Assembly: GCA_028282705.1 (NCBI GenBank)
Contig: JANQHI010000081.1
Span: forward strand, 1-64,000
Reading direction: 5' to 3'
Origin: Prolixibacteraceae bacterium
GTDB taxonomy: Bacteria; Bacteroidota; Bacteroidia; Bacteroidales; Prolixibacteraceae
DNA: 64,000 nucleotides
The notes below the pieces were generated by a model that saw nothing but the letters and a program-made list of their open reading frames with translations, ran no database searches and was not told the origin of the DNA. This document shows, piece after piece, positions 25,738 to 35,778 of this stretch (positions within the stretch are counted from its first letter, which is position 1; the number at the start of each line of letters is the position of its first letter). Position numbers and translations under genes: made by a program.

Positions 25738-27276
25738 ATGGATACATACAGGAAAAGGTTTTATTACCTGGTAGCCACCAATCTTATTATAAGGCTCCTG
25801 GTTGCCCTTACCACAAACTTGGGCATTGATGAGGCATACTATTTTTCATATGCTTTGTTTCCTGATTGGAGCTATTTTGACCACCCTCCTTTGGTTGGGC
25901 AAATGATCATATGGTTTAGTTTTAGTTTAGCTGTAATTTCCGACCTTTTCTTGCGTTTGGGACCTTTGGTAATTGGTACTGTCAACCTATTTATTATATT
26001 CAAAATTGGTGTCCTGATTAAAAACAACAAGGTTGGTTTTATAGCTTCCCTGTTATATTCAGCATCCTTTTATTGCTCCATCATTGTAGGGGTTTTTGTT
26101 ATGCCTGATGCCCCACAAAGTGTATTCTGGCTAGCTTCAATGTATGTATTCTTAAAATACATGTCATCACAAAAAAATGGGTGGCTGGTTTTATTTGGAT
26201 TATTTACAGGGTTGGCAATGCTTGCAAAATACCATGCAGCCTTTTTGGGGGTAGGAGTTGGGCTGTATATTTTGTTTCATAATAGGCAGCAGTTGAAGAA
26301 CCCATATTTATACCTTTCAGCTTTTATTAGCCTTGCCTTGTTCTTGCCAGTTATTTTATGGAATTATTTTGCAGAGTATTCAAGTTTTGCATTCCATGGG
26401 CAAAGGGTTGGTTCTGAATCCATGCAGTTGACATTGAAATATTTCTTTCCTGAATTTTTTGGGCAGGTATTCTATAACAACCCCATCAACTGGGTGATCA
26501 TTGTTTCTTCAACCATTTTTATTTTCAGGAATAAGCTTTTTAAAACAAATGAACAGATAAAATACCTCTTTTATACAGGCATCCCAATTATTGCTACTTT
26601 ATTGGTAATGGCTTTATTCAACAGGACTTTTCCTCATTGGAGTGGTCCTGGGTATTATGCTTTGATCTTAATTGCTTCAGTGGTGGTTGAACATAAAACC
26701 AGAGGGGTGTCAAAGCCATTTCCCACAAAAGGGGTATTGGCTTCATCTTTATTGTTTGGTTTTATTGTGGTGGTAGGAGTACTACAAATAAACTTTGGGA
26801 TTATCCCAATGCCTCAGGAAGAAAATCAAAAACGCCTGGGGAAGAATGATGTTACCCTTGACCTATATGGATGGGAGCAGGCAGGTGAAAGGTTTGAGGA
26901 ATTATTGAAAGAAGACCAACTGCTGGGGCAAGGAAACACGTTTATCATTACTCATAACTGGTTTCCAGCCTGCCAGGTTGATCTGTACATGGCCTATCCC
27001 AATAACATTGATTTATATGTTACAGGTTCTATCTTTAAACAGCACCATTACAGGGCAGTTAACCATAAGAGAGGAGCTATCCAACAAGCTGATGAAGGGT
27101 ATTATATCACCACATCCAGGTATTTCCAGGAACCTGATGAAACCATTACTTCCCAGTTTGAAACCATCAGCCAACCCAAAATAATCCCCATTAAGAGAGG
27201 AAGGAGAACTGTTGCCTATATTTATGTATATAGGTTGCAAAACCTGGTTAATACTGAATTCCAGTTTAAAGAATAA
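25738..27276 (+). CDS. GT39/ArnT-like membrane glycosyltransferase
   Basis: A 512-residue integral membrane protein of the dolichyl/undecaprenyl-phosphate-sugar mannosyl- or aminoarabinosyl-transferase superfamily (GT-C fold). The first extracytoplasmic loop holds the essential acidic pair, D31-E32 in GIDEAYYFSYAL, and the signature DHPP at 48-51. About ten hydrophobic segments follow, with LAMLAKYHAAFLG in the middle. The C-terminal 130 residues are soluble and periplasmic. It would transfer a lipid-linked sugar to lipid A, protein or glycan outside the membrane; donor and acceptor are unknown. The track start is a TTG; the ATG at 25738 is preferred. Confidence 0.88.
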   Translation: MDTYRKRFYYLVATNLIIRLLVALTTNLGIDEAYYFSYALFPDWSYFDHPPLVGQMIIWFSFSLAVISDLFLRLGPLVIGTVNLFIIFKIGVLIKNNKVGFIASLLYSASFYCSIIVGVFVMPDAPQSVFWLASMYVFLKYMSSQKNGWLVLFGLFTGLAMLAKYHAAFLGVGVGLYILFHNRQQLKNPYLYLSAFISLALFLPVILWNYFAEYSSFAFHGQRVGSESMQLTLKYFFPEFFGQVFYNNPINWVIIVSSTIFIFRNKLFKTNEQIKYLFYTGIPIIATLLVMALFNRTFPHWSGPGYYALILIASVVVEHKTRGVSKPFPTKGVLASSLLFGFIVVVGVLQINFGIIPMPQEENQKRLGKNDVTLDLYGWEQAGERFEELLKEDQLLGQGNTFIITHNWFPACQVDLYMAYPNNIDLYVTGSIFKQHHYRAVNHKRGAIQQADEGYYITTSRYFQEPDETITSQFETISQPKIIPIKRGRRTVAYIYVYRLQNLVNTEFQFKE

Positions 27277-27406
27277 ACTTAAGAAGTAAGGAAAACCCCT
27301 ATCTAGTTAATAACTTGAAACAATTTCCTTTATAGCTGTTTTTCGTTTACAGTTTATATTGCTAAATTTAAAAGCTAGTAAAAGCTAGCATTTAAAACCT
27401 ATACTT

Positions 27407-30034
27407 ATGAAAAGCCTTTTCAAACCAGCATTAGCCATCTTCCTTTTTGTTTTAATAATTTCAGTACCTGATTCTAATGCCCAGGTTAAAAGCCCTGAAG
27501 AATTCTTTGGGTTTAAGCCAGGTGCAGACAGGGAGTTGTTCAACTACCAGCCTTTAATTGATTATTTGAAATTGCTGGATGAAGCTTCTCCCAGGATTAA
27601 AATGATCCCTATTGGCAAGTCACCTATGGAAGCCACCATCTATGCTACTTTTTTATCTTCAGAAGAGAATATTAATAACCTGGATAAACTTCAGCATATA
27701 AACAAGGAGCTTGCCATTAACCCAAATTTATCAGTACCATTATACAACCAATACATTGATGAGGGTAAAGTATTTATATTGGCTACCTTGTCTATGCACT
27801 CAACTGAGGTAGGACCTTCACAGTCAGCCCCACTGGTAGCCTATGAGGTTGCTACAACCAATGACCCTGAATTATTGGGTTGGTTGGATGATGTGGTTTA
27901 TATGATGGTACCTTGCCATAACCCTGATGGGATGGATTTGGTAGTAAACCATTTTAACAGCACAAAAGGCACAAAATATGAAGGAGGCAATTTGCCAGTG
28001 GTATACCATAAATATGTAGGGCATGATAATAATCGTGACTTTGTAACCCTCACCCAGTCTGATAACAGGGCAGTAGCCAAGTTATATAACCAAACCTGGT
28101 TTCCTCAGGTATTGGTTGAAAAACACCAGATGGGCTCTTATGGGCCACGCTACTTTGTGCCACCCATGCACGACCCAATTGCAGAAAATATTGATGAAGA
28201 AGTTTGGAACTGGACCTGGATTTTTGGGTCAAACATGGCTAAAGATATGACAAGGGATGGGCTGGAAGGTGTATCACAGCATTACTTGTTTGATGATTAC
28301 TGGCCAGGTTCTACAGAAACTGCACTTTGGAAAAATGTATTTGGCTTGCTCACAGAGTGTGCCAGTGTGCAAATGGCAAAGCCTATTTACATTGAAAAGA
28401 ATGAATTGAGGACAATAGGCAAGGGGATGGGCGAATACAAAAAGAGTATCAATATGCCGTTGCCATGGGAAGGTGGCTGGTGGCGTTTGGGTGATATTAT
28501 TGACTATGAACTATCATCTACCTGGTCACTCATAAAAACTGGGGCTATCCACAGGAAAGACATCCTGGTTGCCAGGAACAGCTTATGTAAAGGTGAAGTA
28601 GAAAAAGGGGAAAACCAACCTCCTTATTTTTATATATTCCCTAAAAAACAGCATGATCCCGGGGAACTGGCCAACCTATTGGAGTTATTGGATGAACATG
28701 GGGTAAGTGTATTCAAAACAAATAGCAAGCTGGAAATACAGGGAAAAGTAGTTGAAAAAGGAGATTATGTGGTTCCATTGGCTCAACCATTCAGGGCATT
28801 TATAAAAGAGGTGCTTGAAGCCCAAAAATTTCCAAAAAGGCATTACACCCCTGGCGGGGAAATGATAAAACCATATGATATTACCAGTTGGTCATTGCCA
28901 TTGCACAGGGGTATTAGCTCATTTCCTGTTACTGCAAAAGGTGAATTGAATGTGGATAAATTAACCAAATTACCTTTTCCTATTGATAACACAATTGGCA
29001 GCCATGGTGAACTAAAATACCTCATTTTCCCAGCCAATTGGAATGAAAGCTTTAAAATGGTATTTGCTGCTTTGCAAAAAGGCATACCTGTCAAACGTGC
29101 AAAAGGAGCTATAACTTTGGCTGATGCTGAGATCAAGGCAGGGGATTTTATTATCCCTTTCAGGAAAAAGGATTTGGAAACCTGGCATGAATGGGGTGAA
29201 GCTGCTAAAAGCATCCCATTATCAACCAATGAGGAAATAGAAGGGGAGTTGGAGGATATCAAACTACCTGTTATTGCACTCATTGAAACCAATTTCCATG
29301 ATATGGATGCAGGCTGGACAAGGTACATTTTTGATACATATGGCATACCTTTTACTTCAGTAAAACCAGGTGAAGTTGCCCAATCAGATTTAACAAAATA
29401 TGATGCAATAATTTTTCCAGACAATGATAAAAATGTGCTGTTAGAAGGGAAATACAAAAGGAGTGGAGGAGCTTACAGTATTCCACCAATAGACCCTAAA
29501 TATTCAAAAGGGTTAGGAAAAAAAGGATTACAGAAATTATTGGAATTTGTGCATGAAGGTGGTAATATAGTAGCCTGGGGCAGGTCAACCCAGCTATTTT
29601 TTGGGGCTCAAAGCATCACACATTCAGAAACAGAAAAAGAAGAATTCCAACTTCCTGTAAATGATATTTCTGATCAATTGGGGAAACAAAAGCTTTATGC
29701 TCCAGGTTCATTGCTCAGGATCAACCTTAAACAAGGGCATCCTGTAACATTGGGTATGCCTAAAACTGCCAATGTGTTTTCGCGGGGGAGGCCTGTTTTT
29801 GCTACATCAATCCCATATTTTGATACTGACAGGAGGGTATTGGCAACCTATCCAGAAGATAATATCCTTGCAAGTGGGTATGCTGAGAATGAGGAATTAC
29901 TGGCTGGTAAACCAGCTATAGTTTGGGCTAAAAAAGGGCGAGGGCAATTTGTATTTTTTGGCTTTTACCCACAATTCAGGGCATCAACAGCTGGTACTTA
30001 TAAATTGTTGTTTAACTCATTGTTCCTGAAGTAG
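27407..30034 (+). CDS. Secreted M14 family zinc carboxypeptidase
   Basis: An 875-residue exported peptidase. The signal peptide ends near SNAQ. The zinc ligands are in MHSTEVG (His131, Glu134) and EKHQMGS (His240). CHNPDGMD and GHDNNRDF carry the usual Asn-Arg substrate-binding pair. The catalytic domain covers about residues 40-360. The C-terminal 250 residues include a GATase-like fold (KYDAIIFPD, LLEFVHEGGNIVAWGR), seen in a large Bacteroidota M14 subgroup. Likely periplasmic or surface peptide degradation. It precedes a secreted protein of unknown function by 186 bases. Confidence 0.92.
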   Translation: MKSLFKPALAIFLFVLIISVPDSNAQVKSPEEFFGFKPGADRELFNYQPLIDYLKLLDEASPRIKMIPIGKSPMEATIYATFLSSEENINNLDKLQHINKELAINPNLSVPLYNQYIDEGKVFILATLSMHSTEVGPSQSAPLVAYEVATTNDPELLGWLDDVVYMMVPCHNPDGMDLVVNHFNSTKGTKYEGGNLPVVYHKYVGHDNNRDFVTLTQSDNRAVAKLYNQTWFPQVLVEKHQMGSYGPRYFVPPMHDPIAENIDEEVWNWTWIFGSNMAKDMTRDGLEGVSQHYLFDDYWPGSTETALWKNVFGLLTECASVQMAKPIYIEKNELRTIGKGMGEYKKSINMPLPWEGGWWRLGDIIDYELSSTWSLIKTGAIHRKDILVARNSLCKGEVEKGENQPPYFYIFPKKQHDPGELANLLELLDEHGVSVFKTNSKLEIQGKVVEKGDYVVPLAQPFRAFIKEVLEAQKFPKRHYTPGGEMIKPYDITSWSLPLHRGISSFPVTAKGELNVDKLTKLPFPIDNTIGSHGELKYLIFPANWNESFKMVFAALQKGIPVKRAKGAITLADAEIKAGDFIIPFRKKDLETWHEWGEAAKSIPLSTNEEIEGELEDIKLPVIALIETNFHDMDAGWTRYIFDTYGIPFTSVKPGEVAQSDLTKYDAIIFPDNDKNVLLEGKYKRSGGAYSIPPIDPKYSKGLGKKGLQKLLEFVHEGGNIVAWGRSTQLFFGAQSITHSETEKEEFQLPVNDISDQLGKQKLYAPGSLLRINLKQGHPVTLGMPKTANVFSRGRPVFATSIPYFDTDRRVLATYPEDNILASGYAENEELLAGKPAIVWAKKGRGQFVFFGFYPQFRASTAGTYKLLFNSLFLK

Positions 30035-30220
30035 CCAAATTAATTTTTATCCCTAATAGCTATAATTAACTAAAGAAAAATCCTTAACTTGAAGGATAAA
30101 CTTTCTGATAATTAAGCATATGAGATAAAATGAAGTTTAATTTCCCAATTTCGCGGAGAATTCCAATTAAATTTCATCAGAATTAAATCCACAACAATTA
30201 AAAACCAAAAATTTAATGAG

Positions 30221-31084
30221 ATGAAACCAAAAATCCTAACTTTAGCACTATTGCTGGTAACCACAAGCCTGGTGTTTGCACAGCAGGTTGATTTATCAGC
30301 AGCCTCTAAAATGGCTCAGTCCAATGTAAAAGCCTTTAAAAAAGCTGGCATTAATAAAGTAATGTTTGTTGAGTTTTTTGGCGAATTTATTACCGCAAAA
30401 GAAACTGCCCCAAGTGTAATGTCACAAAGGTGGGGGCCCTCAGGGTTAAAAACCCTTGTGCAAGAAGTGGAATTGAGTGAAGATTATTATGAAACCCTTA
30501 CCAACCAAATTTATGGTATTGTTGAAAAAATTTTCACTGAAAATGGTATAGAAGTGCTTGAAAAAGAAGTGCTAATTAATAACCCTGACTATATAGCCCT
30601 TGGGTTAAAGGAAGAAAAAGGGACAAGGAGCTATACTGGCAGTGTGACAAAAAAATCAGTGACAACTGAAGGGGTAAAACGCTCAGTAACAGGGATGGGG
30701 ATGTTCAGTGAAACCCTAAAGATTGGGGCTGTAGCCAAGATCAAAAAGATGGTACCTAAGATTGCTAATGACAATGGTTGCCAGGCAGCTATCACTGTGA
30801 AGTTTAAGTATGGGTTGGGCAAAAAGAATGTACCTACCCTTAATTTCATTAACCTGGCCATGGATCATGATGTGGGTTCATCAGGAAAAGGGAAACACCA
30901 GATGTTTTTCTTTAAAAAAGGAGGCATAGCCATTTTTACCACTAAAAAAGGGTTGACTGGCTCAAGTGATTTTGATGAGGGAGGAGGTAAGTATGATGCC
31001 GCCAAATATCATGAAACTATGGTTGATATGGCAGAAAATATGGCTGGGGCTTATACTGTATTATTAAAGCAAGGTTTGCAGTAG
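30221..31084 (+). CDS. Secreted protein of unknown function
   Basis: I do not recognise this 287-residue protein. The first 20 residues are a clear signal peptide ending VFAQQ. The mature part looks alpha/beta and has no Cys pair, metal motif or repeat. Segments such as NKVMFVEFFGEFITAKE, GSVTKKSVTTEGVKRSV and NDNGCQAAITVKFKYGLGKK may help a search. The C-terminus is helical (YHETMVDMAENMAGAYTVLLKQG). It resembles in overall plan small Bacteroidota periplasmic proteins found near envelope genes. A strong hairpin follows the stop. Confidence 0.8.
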   Translation: MKPKILTLALLLVTTSLVFAQQVDLSAASKMAQSNVKAFKKAGINKVMFVEFFGEFITAKETAPSVMSQRWGPSGLKTLVQEVELSEDYYETLTNQIYGIVEKIFTENGIEVLEKEVLINNPDYIALGLKEEKGTRSYTGSVTKKSVTTEGVKRSVTGMGMFSETLKIGAVAKIKKMVPKIANDNGCQAAITVKFKYGLGKKNVPTLNFINLAMDHDVGSSGKGKHQMFFFKKGGIAIFTTKKGLTGSSDFDEGGGKYDAAKYHETMVDMAENMAGAYTVLLKQGLQ

Positions 31085-31094
31085 CATCTAGGCT

Positions 31095-31129
31095 TATTTA
31101 GCAGGTGGCTTCAAGTCACCTGCTAAATA
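31095..31129. terminator. Hairpin between convergent genes, probable shared terminator
   Basis: TATTTAGCAGGTG and its exact complement CACCTGCTAAATA, nine bases apart, make a perfect 13-pair stem. There is no long T-run on either strand, so termination would depend on the stem or on Rho. Its position between two converging stops fits a bidirectional terminator. Confidence 0.6.
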
Positions 31130-31138
31130 GTAGTTCCA

Positions 31139-34100
31139 TTATTTCTTGTTTTTATCTTTGATCCCCATGGATTGTTTTGCCCCACTGAAAATCGATTTCC
31201 ACCAATAGTTGATCATTGAGCGTTTAGGGTCTCTGGTATAAGTAAACTCCTGTGGCAGTAGTTCCTTACCTTTTGGGTTTTTAGAGTTGACAAGCAAGCT
31301 GTTGGCCATTAATGAAGCAAACCCTTCTTTTTTTATTTTTCCATCTTCAAATTCAATAACAGCCACCTTTAAGTCATTATAGCCTAACCAAAGGTTGCCA
31401 ATAGCTTGTTCATCATCAAGTTCCATGTTGAACTCAAACCTGTTGATAAGGCCATCTTCCACGGTAACCAGGGCAGCTTTTTCAGCAAAATCATTAAATG
31501 TATTCATGGGCATAGGCTGTATGTTTCCTTCTACTGAATGGGAATGTTTTTTATCAGAAAGGTCAAACCTGAACCTGGCATCAATTTTACCAGCTTGGTT
31601 CACTATTCCCTTTGCAGCTACTGATAACATAGGGGTTTTGTTAAGGTATGCTGGTATATTGGATAGCTGCCCCATTGAAATATCAATATCATCAAAAATG
31701 ATTGATGCAGCTGTATTTGAAACATCAAGCAATTCACTGTATTTGATCTTAGCCTGGTACAGCATTGTACTGTCAACCTTAAAAGGGTAGGGGATAGTAG
31801 CTAACAAACCTTTGGGCAGCAGGGGAGATTGTACTGGGTTAAAAGGATACCTTTTATTCCTGAAAATATTCGTGGATGAAGGGCCTATGTGCAGGTTCCC
31901 TGCCTCTATTTTTTGTTCATACATCCATTTGTCCACATCCAGGTTTTCAAGTTTTACAGAACTGATGTGGCTATCCAACACATCAACCTGGGTGCCAATG
32001 TGGGCAGCAAATTTATCTTTTGTGTAAACGGGTTTTATATGGATGTTTTTCAACCCTATTGAATTATCTGAAGATTGGAAAATAAATGTATCAACTAAAA
32101 AAGAATACAATCCATTTTTGCTGGCTCTGCTAATATTGTAGGTTTTCAGGAAAAAATCTTCAGCATTCAGTAACCTGCCTGGCAGTTGGTGTTCACCTAT
32201 TTCTATGTTCCTGATTGCAATATTTATATCCTCATGTTTTAATCCTTTTGCCAATGACCCGAAATCAACTTCAGCATGGTTAACTGCAAGGTTAGTAATG
32301 TTGAGCTGGTTTAAATAAGGTCCAACATATTGGTAAAAGTCCAGGCCTCGCAATTTTTTCAACCCTCCTGGTTTTAGGGTATCTCCCATTGAAATTTTAA
32401 TTGAAGGGTTAACCACATTGATTTGGCTAAGTGCATAAATATTTTCTTCATAAGCCAGGTCAGTATCAAAACCCTCCATAGCAATAGAAGGTATCTGGAT
32501 TGAAAACTGGTTTTTAGGAAGCTGCTGCAATGAAGGAGAAACATGAAAATTTTGTATATCAATGCTTTTTGCTTCTTTATGGTAGTTTAGCTGGCCAACA
32601 CTTATTTCATGGGTTTTCCCTTTTAGTGCTAACCTGAAATTCGAGACATTAGCAATAATGCCTTCAGTGCTGAATTTATCTTCATCCAGCATGAATCCAG
32701 TAGTTAATAAACCCAGGTTAAATGAACTGGTTTTATTAAGGTTTTTATCTTCTAGCTGGTAAGTGATGACCCGCCCATCATTTAATTCAATTTTCTTTAC
32801 ATCCAGGGTATTTACATGGGGAGGCAAAGGCATAGCCAGCTTCTTAAAATCAAGTGGCTTGGTTTTTCCCTTCTGAGAATAAACTTCAACTTTAGGGCTT
32901 CCTGCATGTATGTTACCTACTTTTATATCCTGGCTGAAATAAGCAGCAGGTATATCCACATCAGATAATAAAAGTTTAGGGATTGTAACCTGAAAAGTAG
33001 TGGGTTTATTTTGATAGTCGGGGGAAGTGATATCAGGATAAAATAGGGCATCTGTAAACTCTATAGATGATTTTTCAGTTGAAAAATTAATTTCTTTTGC
33101 CTGAAGGTAATGTACATTATCTGAAAGCTTAAACAACTGGTCACGTAATGAGAAAGCAATGTGGTCAGAAAATAGCAGCCTCTTTTTGTTCAATTCATTT
33201 TTATTTAGTTTGAAATTTATTAATTCAACATCAAACTTATTGGTAAGGGTGGTTGAACGTTTTTCTCCTGCATGGTTAACCCATGTAATTTCTCCTTCTG
33301 GGGCAGAAATATTCCTGATAGATATATCAGGAGCATAGTTAAATATCAGGTCATAAAGTTCAGTAAAATCACCCTGTTTCCTGTTTTTCTTTAGGTAAGA
33401 GAAGTTCTCATAATGGATAGTTGGGGTATGGAATCTTAGGTTTTCCACCTGTACATTGTTCTCAAAAAATGCCTTGTGGAGCCCTGCATTCATAATGGTG
33501 ATCCTTGGGACAAAAACAGTGTAGGCTTCTGACCTGTTATATCTTTTCAGTAACTCCTCATCAATGTTGTAGGCTACTGGCCTTAGGTGCAGGCTGTCTA
33601 TTATGACTTTTGATTCATTGCTGGATATTAGGATGTTACCCACTCTTAGTTTGTGCAGGTTGTCTACCAGTTTCATATTGTAGTTTGTAAACTGGAGGTC
33701 GAAATTAGAGGCATAAAATAGTTTGTCAGTGCTTTCAAGGCTGGTTGAATCTAATGCAAAATCAGTGAGGGAGAAATTTATTCCAGTTTCAAAAAAACCC
33801 CTAACTTTTTTCCTCCTCAGGTTTTGGATTTTTAGAGCCCCATCTTCAATGGCAACTACATTTGAGTAGACACCTTTAAGGTATGAACTGACTATATCAA
33901 ATAAAACCCCAACCTGCCCCTGTGAAGCCTTTTTCCTGGCATCAGTGTGGTAATCAAATTGTGCTGTTGGGGCTATTATTTCAATGCTTGTTGCAGGCAA
34001 TATGCGTTTGTGGTAAACATCTTTTAAGCTTATATCATTAAATGATAATTGCTGGCAGCCAATATGTAAAAATATAGGATGTTTTACATTGTTTCCTTCT

Positions 34101-35419
34101 TGTTTAGGATTTATGGACAAACCACCCACTTTAATTGTGTTGGTATAGGTTGAAGCTGAAATTGTTTCAGCCTTGAAGGTATGTATCCCATCATCCAGGT
34201 TGAGCAGGTAGCCTCCAATATTCATTTCAATTTCATCAGCAAACAGGAGTTTGTCAGGGTTTTTATTTGAAGTGGGGCTTAATGTAAAATTCTGCAACCC
34301 TACCTGGATGGTTTCAAATTTCTGCTGAAAGGTGGAATCAATTTCTTGCCTGGAGATTTCAAGGGAGGCATCATGCAACAAGAAAGTATCAACCTGGATA
34401 ATTTTAAAATCATGCTTAACCAGGTCATATAAATCAAAGTTATTGATATCCTCAATATCCAGCTTTTTCAAATTATTTTTTTGGTAGAAGTTGATTTCAG
34501 GATTGTTAAATTCACAAAAAGCAACAGACAATGAATCAGTAGTATAGATGCTAATTAAGCTGTTGCTTCTCAGGTTAAAAGAAGGGACAAAAATATCATA
34601 TAAACTTTTTTCTTTTGCTGGGTATTTAGGGAAAAGGTGGAAGTTTGAAGCTGAAAGTATTGCCTTTTTAAAAGAATATTCAAGGGCATCAATTTCAAGG
34701 AAATGGATGCTATCACCCATTTGATTCATAAAATTATTCATCCTGATGAATATATCGTCTGTCTCAAAAGGGGAAGTGGGTTTTTTAAGCAAAGCTGAAT
34801 CTGTCCTGAAGTGGGTAATGCCTACAGATATTTTTTCAGCATTTGAAACATTTGAAGTGTCCCCAACCAGGTTGTAAAATTGGTAATTAGCATCTACAAA
34901 TTCAATTTCATTTATTACAACCTCATCCAGGTATTTGTTAAACAGCAGCTTCATTTCAGCCATTGCATAATCAAAAGGTTTTATGCTGTCTTTTGATAGG
35001 TTAATAGAGCCTGAAAGGGAAAAACCTGGCTTTACAATGGACACTTTATCCATGATAAGTTGGCGTTTCTTTATGGCTTTTAAAAGTTTTAATTTCTGTA
35101 TTTGAAGGGTTGATGTTGAAAAGGAATAAAATATCCTTTCAGGGTTGGTTTGCTGTATTTCCCTTGCTTTACTTTCAATGGGGTGTAGGTTAACCCCAGT
35201 AATGGTAAAGCCTTTGTTGCGGAAGTTCAATTCAATGTTCTCAAAATTCAGTGAATAAACCCCACCTGTTTTTTCTGATACATATTGTGAGAGGTTTTTA
35301 TTCAGGTAAGGCTGTGCAATAAAGAATAAAATACCTGCTGAAATAATAGCCAAAACCAACAAGGCAGAAATACCCCAAACAAGTATTTTCCAGATATATT
35401 TCATGGCTTTCCTCATCAA
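31139..35419 (-). CDS. Very large AsmA-like envelope protein with six repeated modules
   Basis: A 1426-residue protein anchored by one N-terminal membrane helix (about residues 8-35); the rest is beta-rich and periplasmic. Residues 40-140 resemble the AsmA N-terminal region (LNFENIELNFRNKGFTITGV). I see six modules of 170-180 residues, near 215-315, 385-490, 565-675, 745-850, 905-1010 and 1080-1195. Each runs: F..D.I...L, then D.IH.L.A..I..S, then a lone IP.L or VP.I strand, then a PEI or PKV strand. The C-terminus (1210-1380) resembles the AsmA/DUF748 end. Known AsmA-like proteins form long hydrophobic grooves that carry lipids between membranes; the same role is inferred here. The start could also be the ATG five codons later. 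Confidence 0.8.
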   Translation of the reverse strand: MMRKAMKYIWKILVWGISALLVLAIISAGILFFIAQPYLNKNLSQYVSEKTGGVYSLNFENIELNFRNKGFTITGVNLHPIESKAREIQQTNPERIFYSFSTSTLQIQKLKLLKAIKKRQLIMDKVSIVKPGFSLSGSINLSKDSIKPFDYAMAEMKLLFNKYLDEVVINEIEFVDANYQFYNLVGDTSNVSNAEKISVGITHFRTDSALLKKPTSPFETDDIFIRMNNFMNQMGDSIHFLEIDALEYSFKKAILSASNFHLFPKYPAKEKSLYDIFVPSFNLRSNSLISIYTTDSLSVAFCEFNNPEINFYQKNNLKKLDIEDINNFDLYDLVKHDFKIIQVDTFLLHDASLEISRQEIDSTFQQKFETIQVGLQNFTLSPTSNKNPDKLLFADEIEMNIGGYLLNLDDGIHTFKAETISASTYTNTIKVGGLSINPKQEGNNVKHPIFLHIGCQQLSFNDISLKDVYHKRILPATSIEIIAPTAQFDYHTDARKKASQGQVGVLFDIVSSYLKGVYSNVVAIEDGALKIQNLRRKKVRGFFETGINFSLTDFALDSTSLESTDKLFYASNFDLQFTNYNMKLVDNLHKLRVGNILISSNESKVIIDSLHLRPVAYNIDEELLKRYNRSEAYTVFVPRITIMNAGLHKAFFENNVQVENLRFHTPTIHYENFSYLKKNRKQGDFTELYDLIFNYAPDISIRNISAPEGEITWVNHAGEKRSTTLTNKFDVELINFKLNKNELNKKRLLFSDHIAFSLRDQLFKLSDNVHYLQAKEINFSTEKSSIEFTDALFYPDITSPDYQNKPTTFQVTIPKLLLSDVDIPAAYFSQDIKVGNIHAGSPKVEVYSQKGKTKPLDFKKLAMPLPPHVNTLDVKKIELNDGRVITYQLEDKNLNKTSSFNLGLLTTGFMLDEDKFSTEGIIANVSNFRLALKGKTHEISVGQLNYHKEAKSIDIQNFHVSPSLQQLPKNQFSIQIPSIAMEGFDTDLAYEENIYALSQINVVNPSIKISMGDTLKPGGLKKLRGLDFYQYVGPYLNQLNITNLAVNHAEVDFGSLAKGLKHEDINIAIRNIEIGEHQLPGRLLNAEDFFLKTYNISRASKNGLYSFLVDTFIFQSSDNSIGLKNIHIKPVYTKDKFAAHIGTQVDVLDSHISSVKLENLDVDKWMYEQKIEAGNLHIGPSSTNIFRNKRYPFNPVQSPLLPKGLLATIPYPFKVDSTMLYQAKIKYSELLDVSNTAASIIFDDIDISMGQLSNIPAYLNKTPMLSVAAKGIVNQAGKIDARFRFDLSDKKHSHSVEGNIQPMPMNTFNDFAEKAALVTVEDGLINRFEFNMELDDEQAIGNLWLGYNDLKVAVIEFEDGKIKKEGFASLMANSLLVNSKNPKGKELLPQEFTYTRDPKRSMINYWWKSIFSGAKQSMGIKDKNKK

Positions 35420-35778
35420 TTATAAAGATAGGATAATTTGAAAAGGGTTGCCCTGGTGGGTTAAAAAAATGGGGTTGATGTTGAAAAAAAGATATAATGA
35501 TTAATGATGAATGATAACCAGCATCCTGCATCAAATATCCAGCTTACCTCATCCCCAGCTTTTGGCTTTGTCCCCAAATACCATAAAGGGAATTATGGCT
35601 ACACTAATATGGAAATCCTCATTTGTTAAGTATGAAACTTTAGGTGGAGTTTTCAAACAAAAAGGACTTAAATACCACTTTTTATATTGAGGGCTTAAAT
35701 CAAATAGGTATGCTCACTTAAAAAATTATTTTTGAAATCAGGTTTTTGTCGGAATGGTTTAAAGAGCAAATATTGTAT
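35420..35778. other. Gene-free stretch between the AsmA-like and TlpA-like genes
   Basis: 359 bases with no supported ORF. CCATAA and TTATGG at 35581-35598 can form a six-pair hairpin. No T-run follows the TlpA-like gene on the minus strand. I see nothing else definite. Confidence 0.4.

Noticed and set aside
27370-27389. Tandem AAAAGCTAGT-like repeat before the M14 gene
   Set aside because: Only two short copies in AT-rich DNA; chance is likely.
28843-29457. 204-residue minus-strand ORF within the M14 peptidase
   Set aside because: It lies entirely antisense to a well-supported conserved gene and reads as low-information Ser/Leu-rich shadow sequence.
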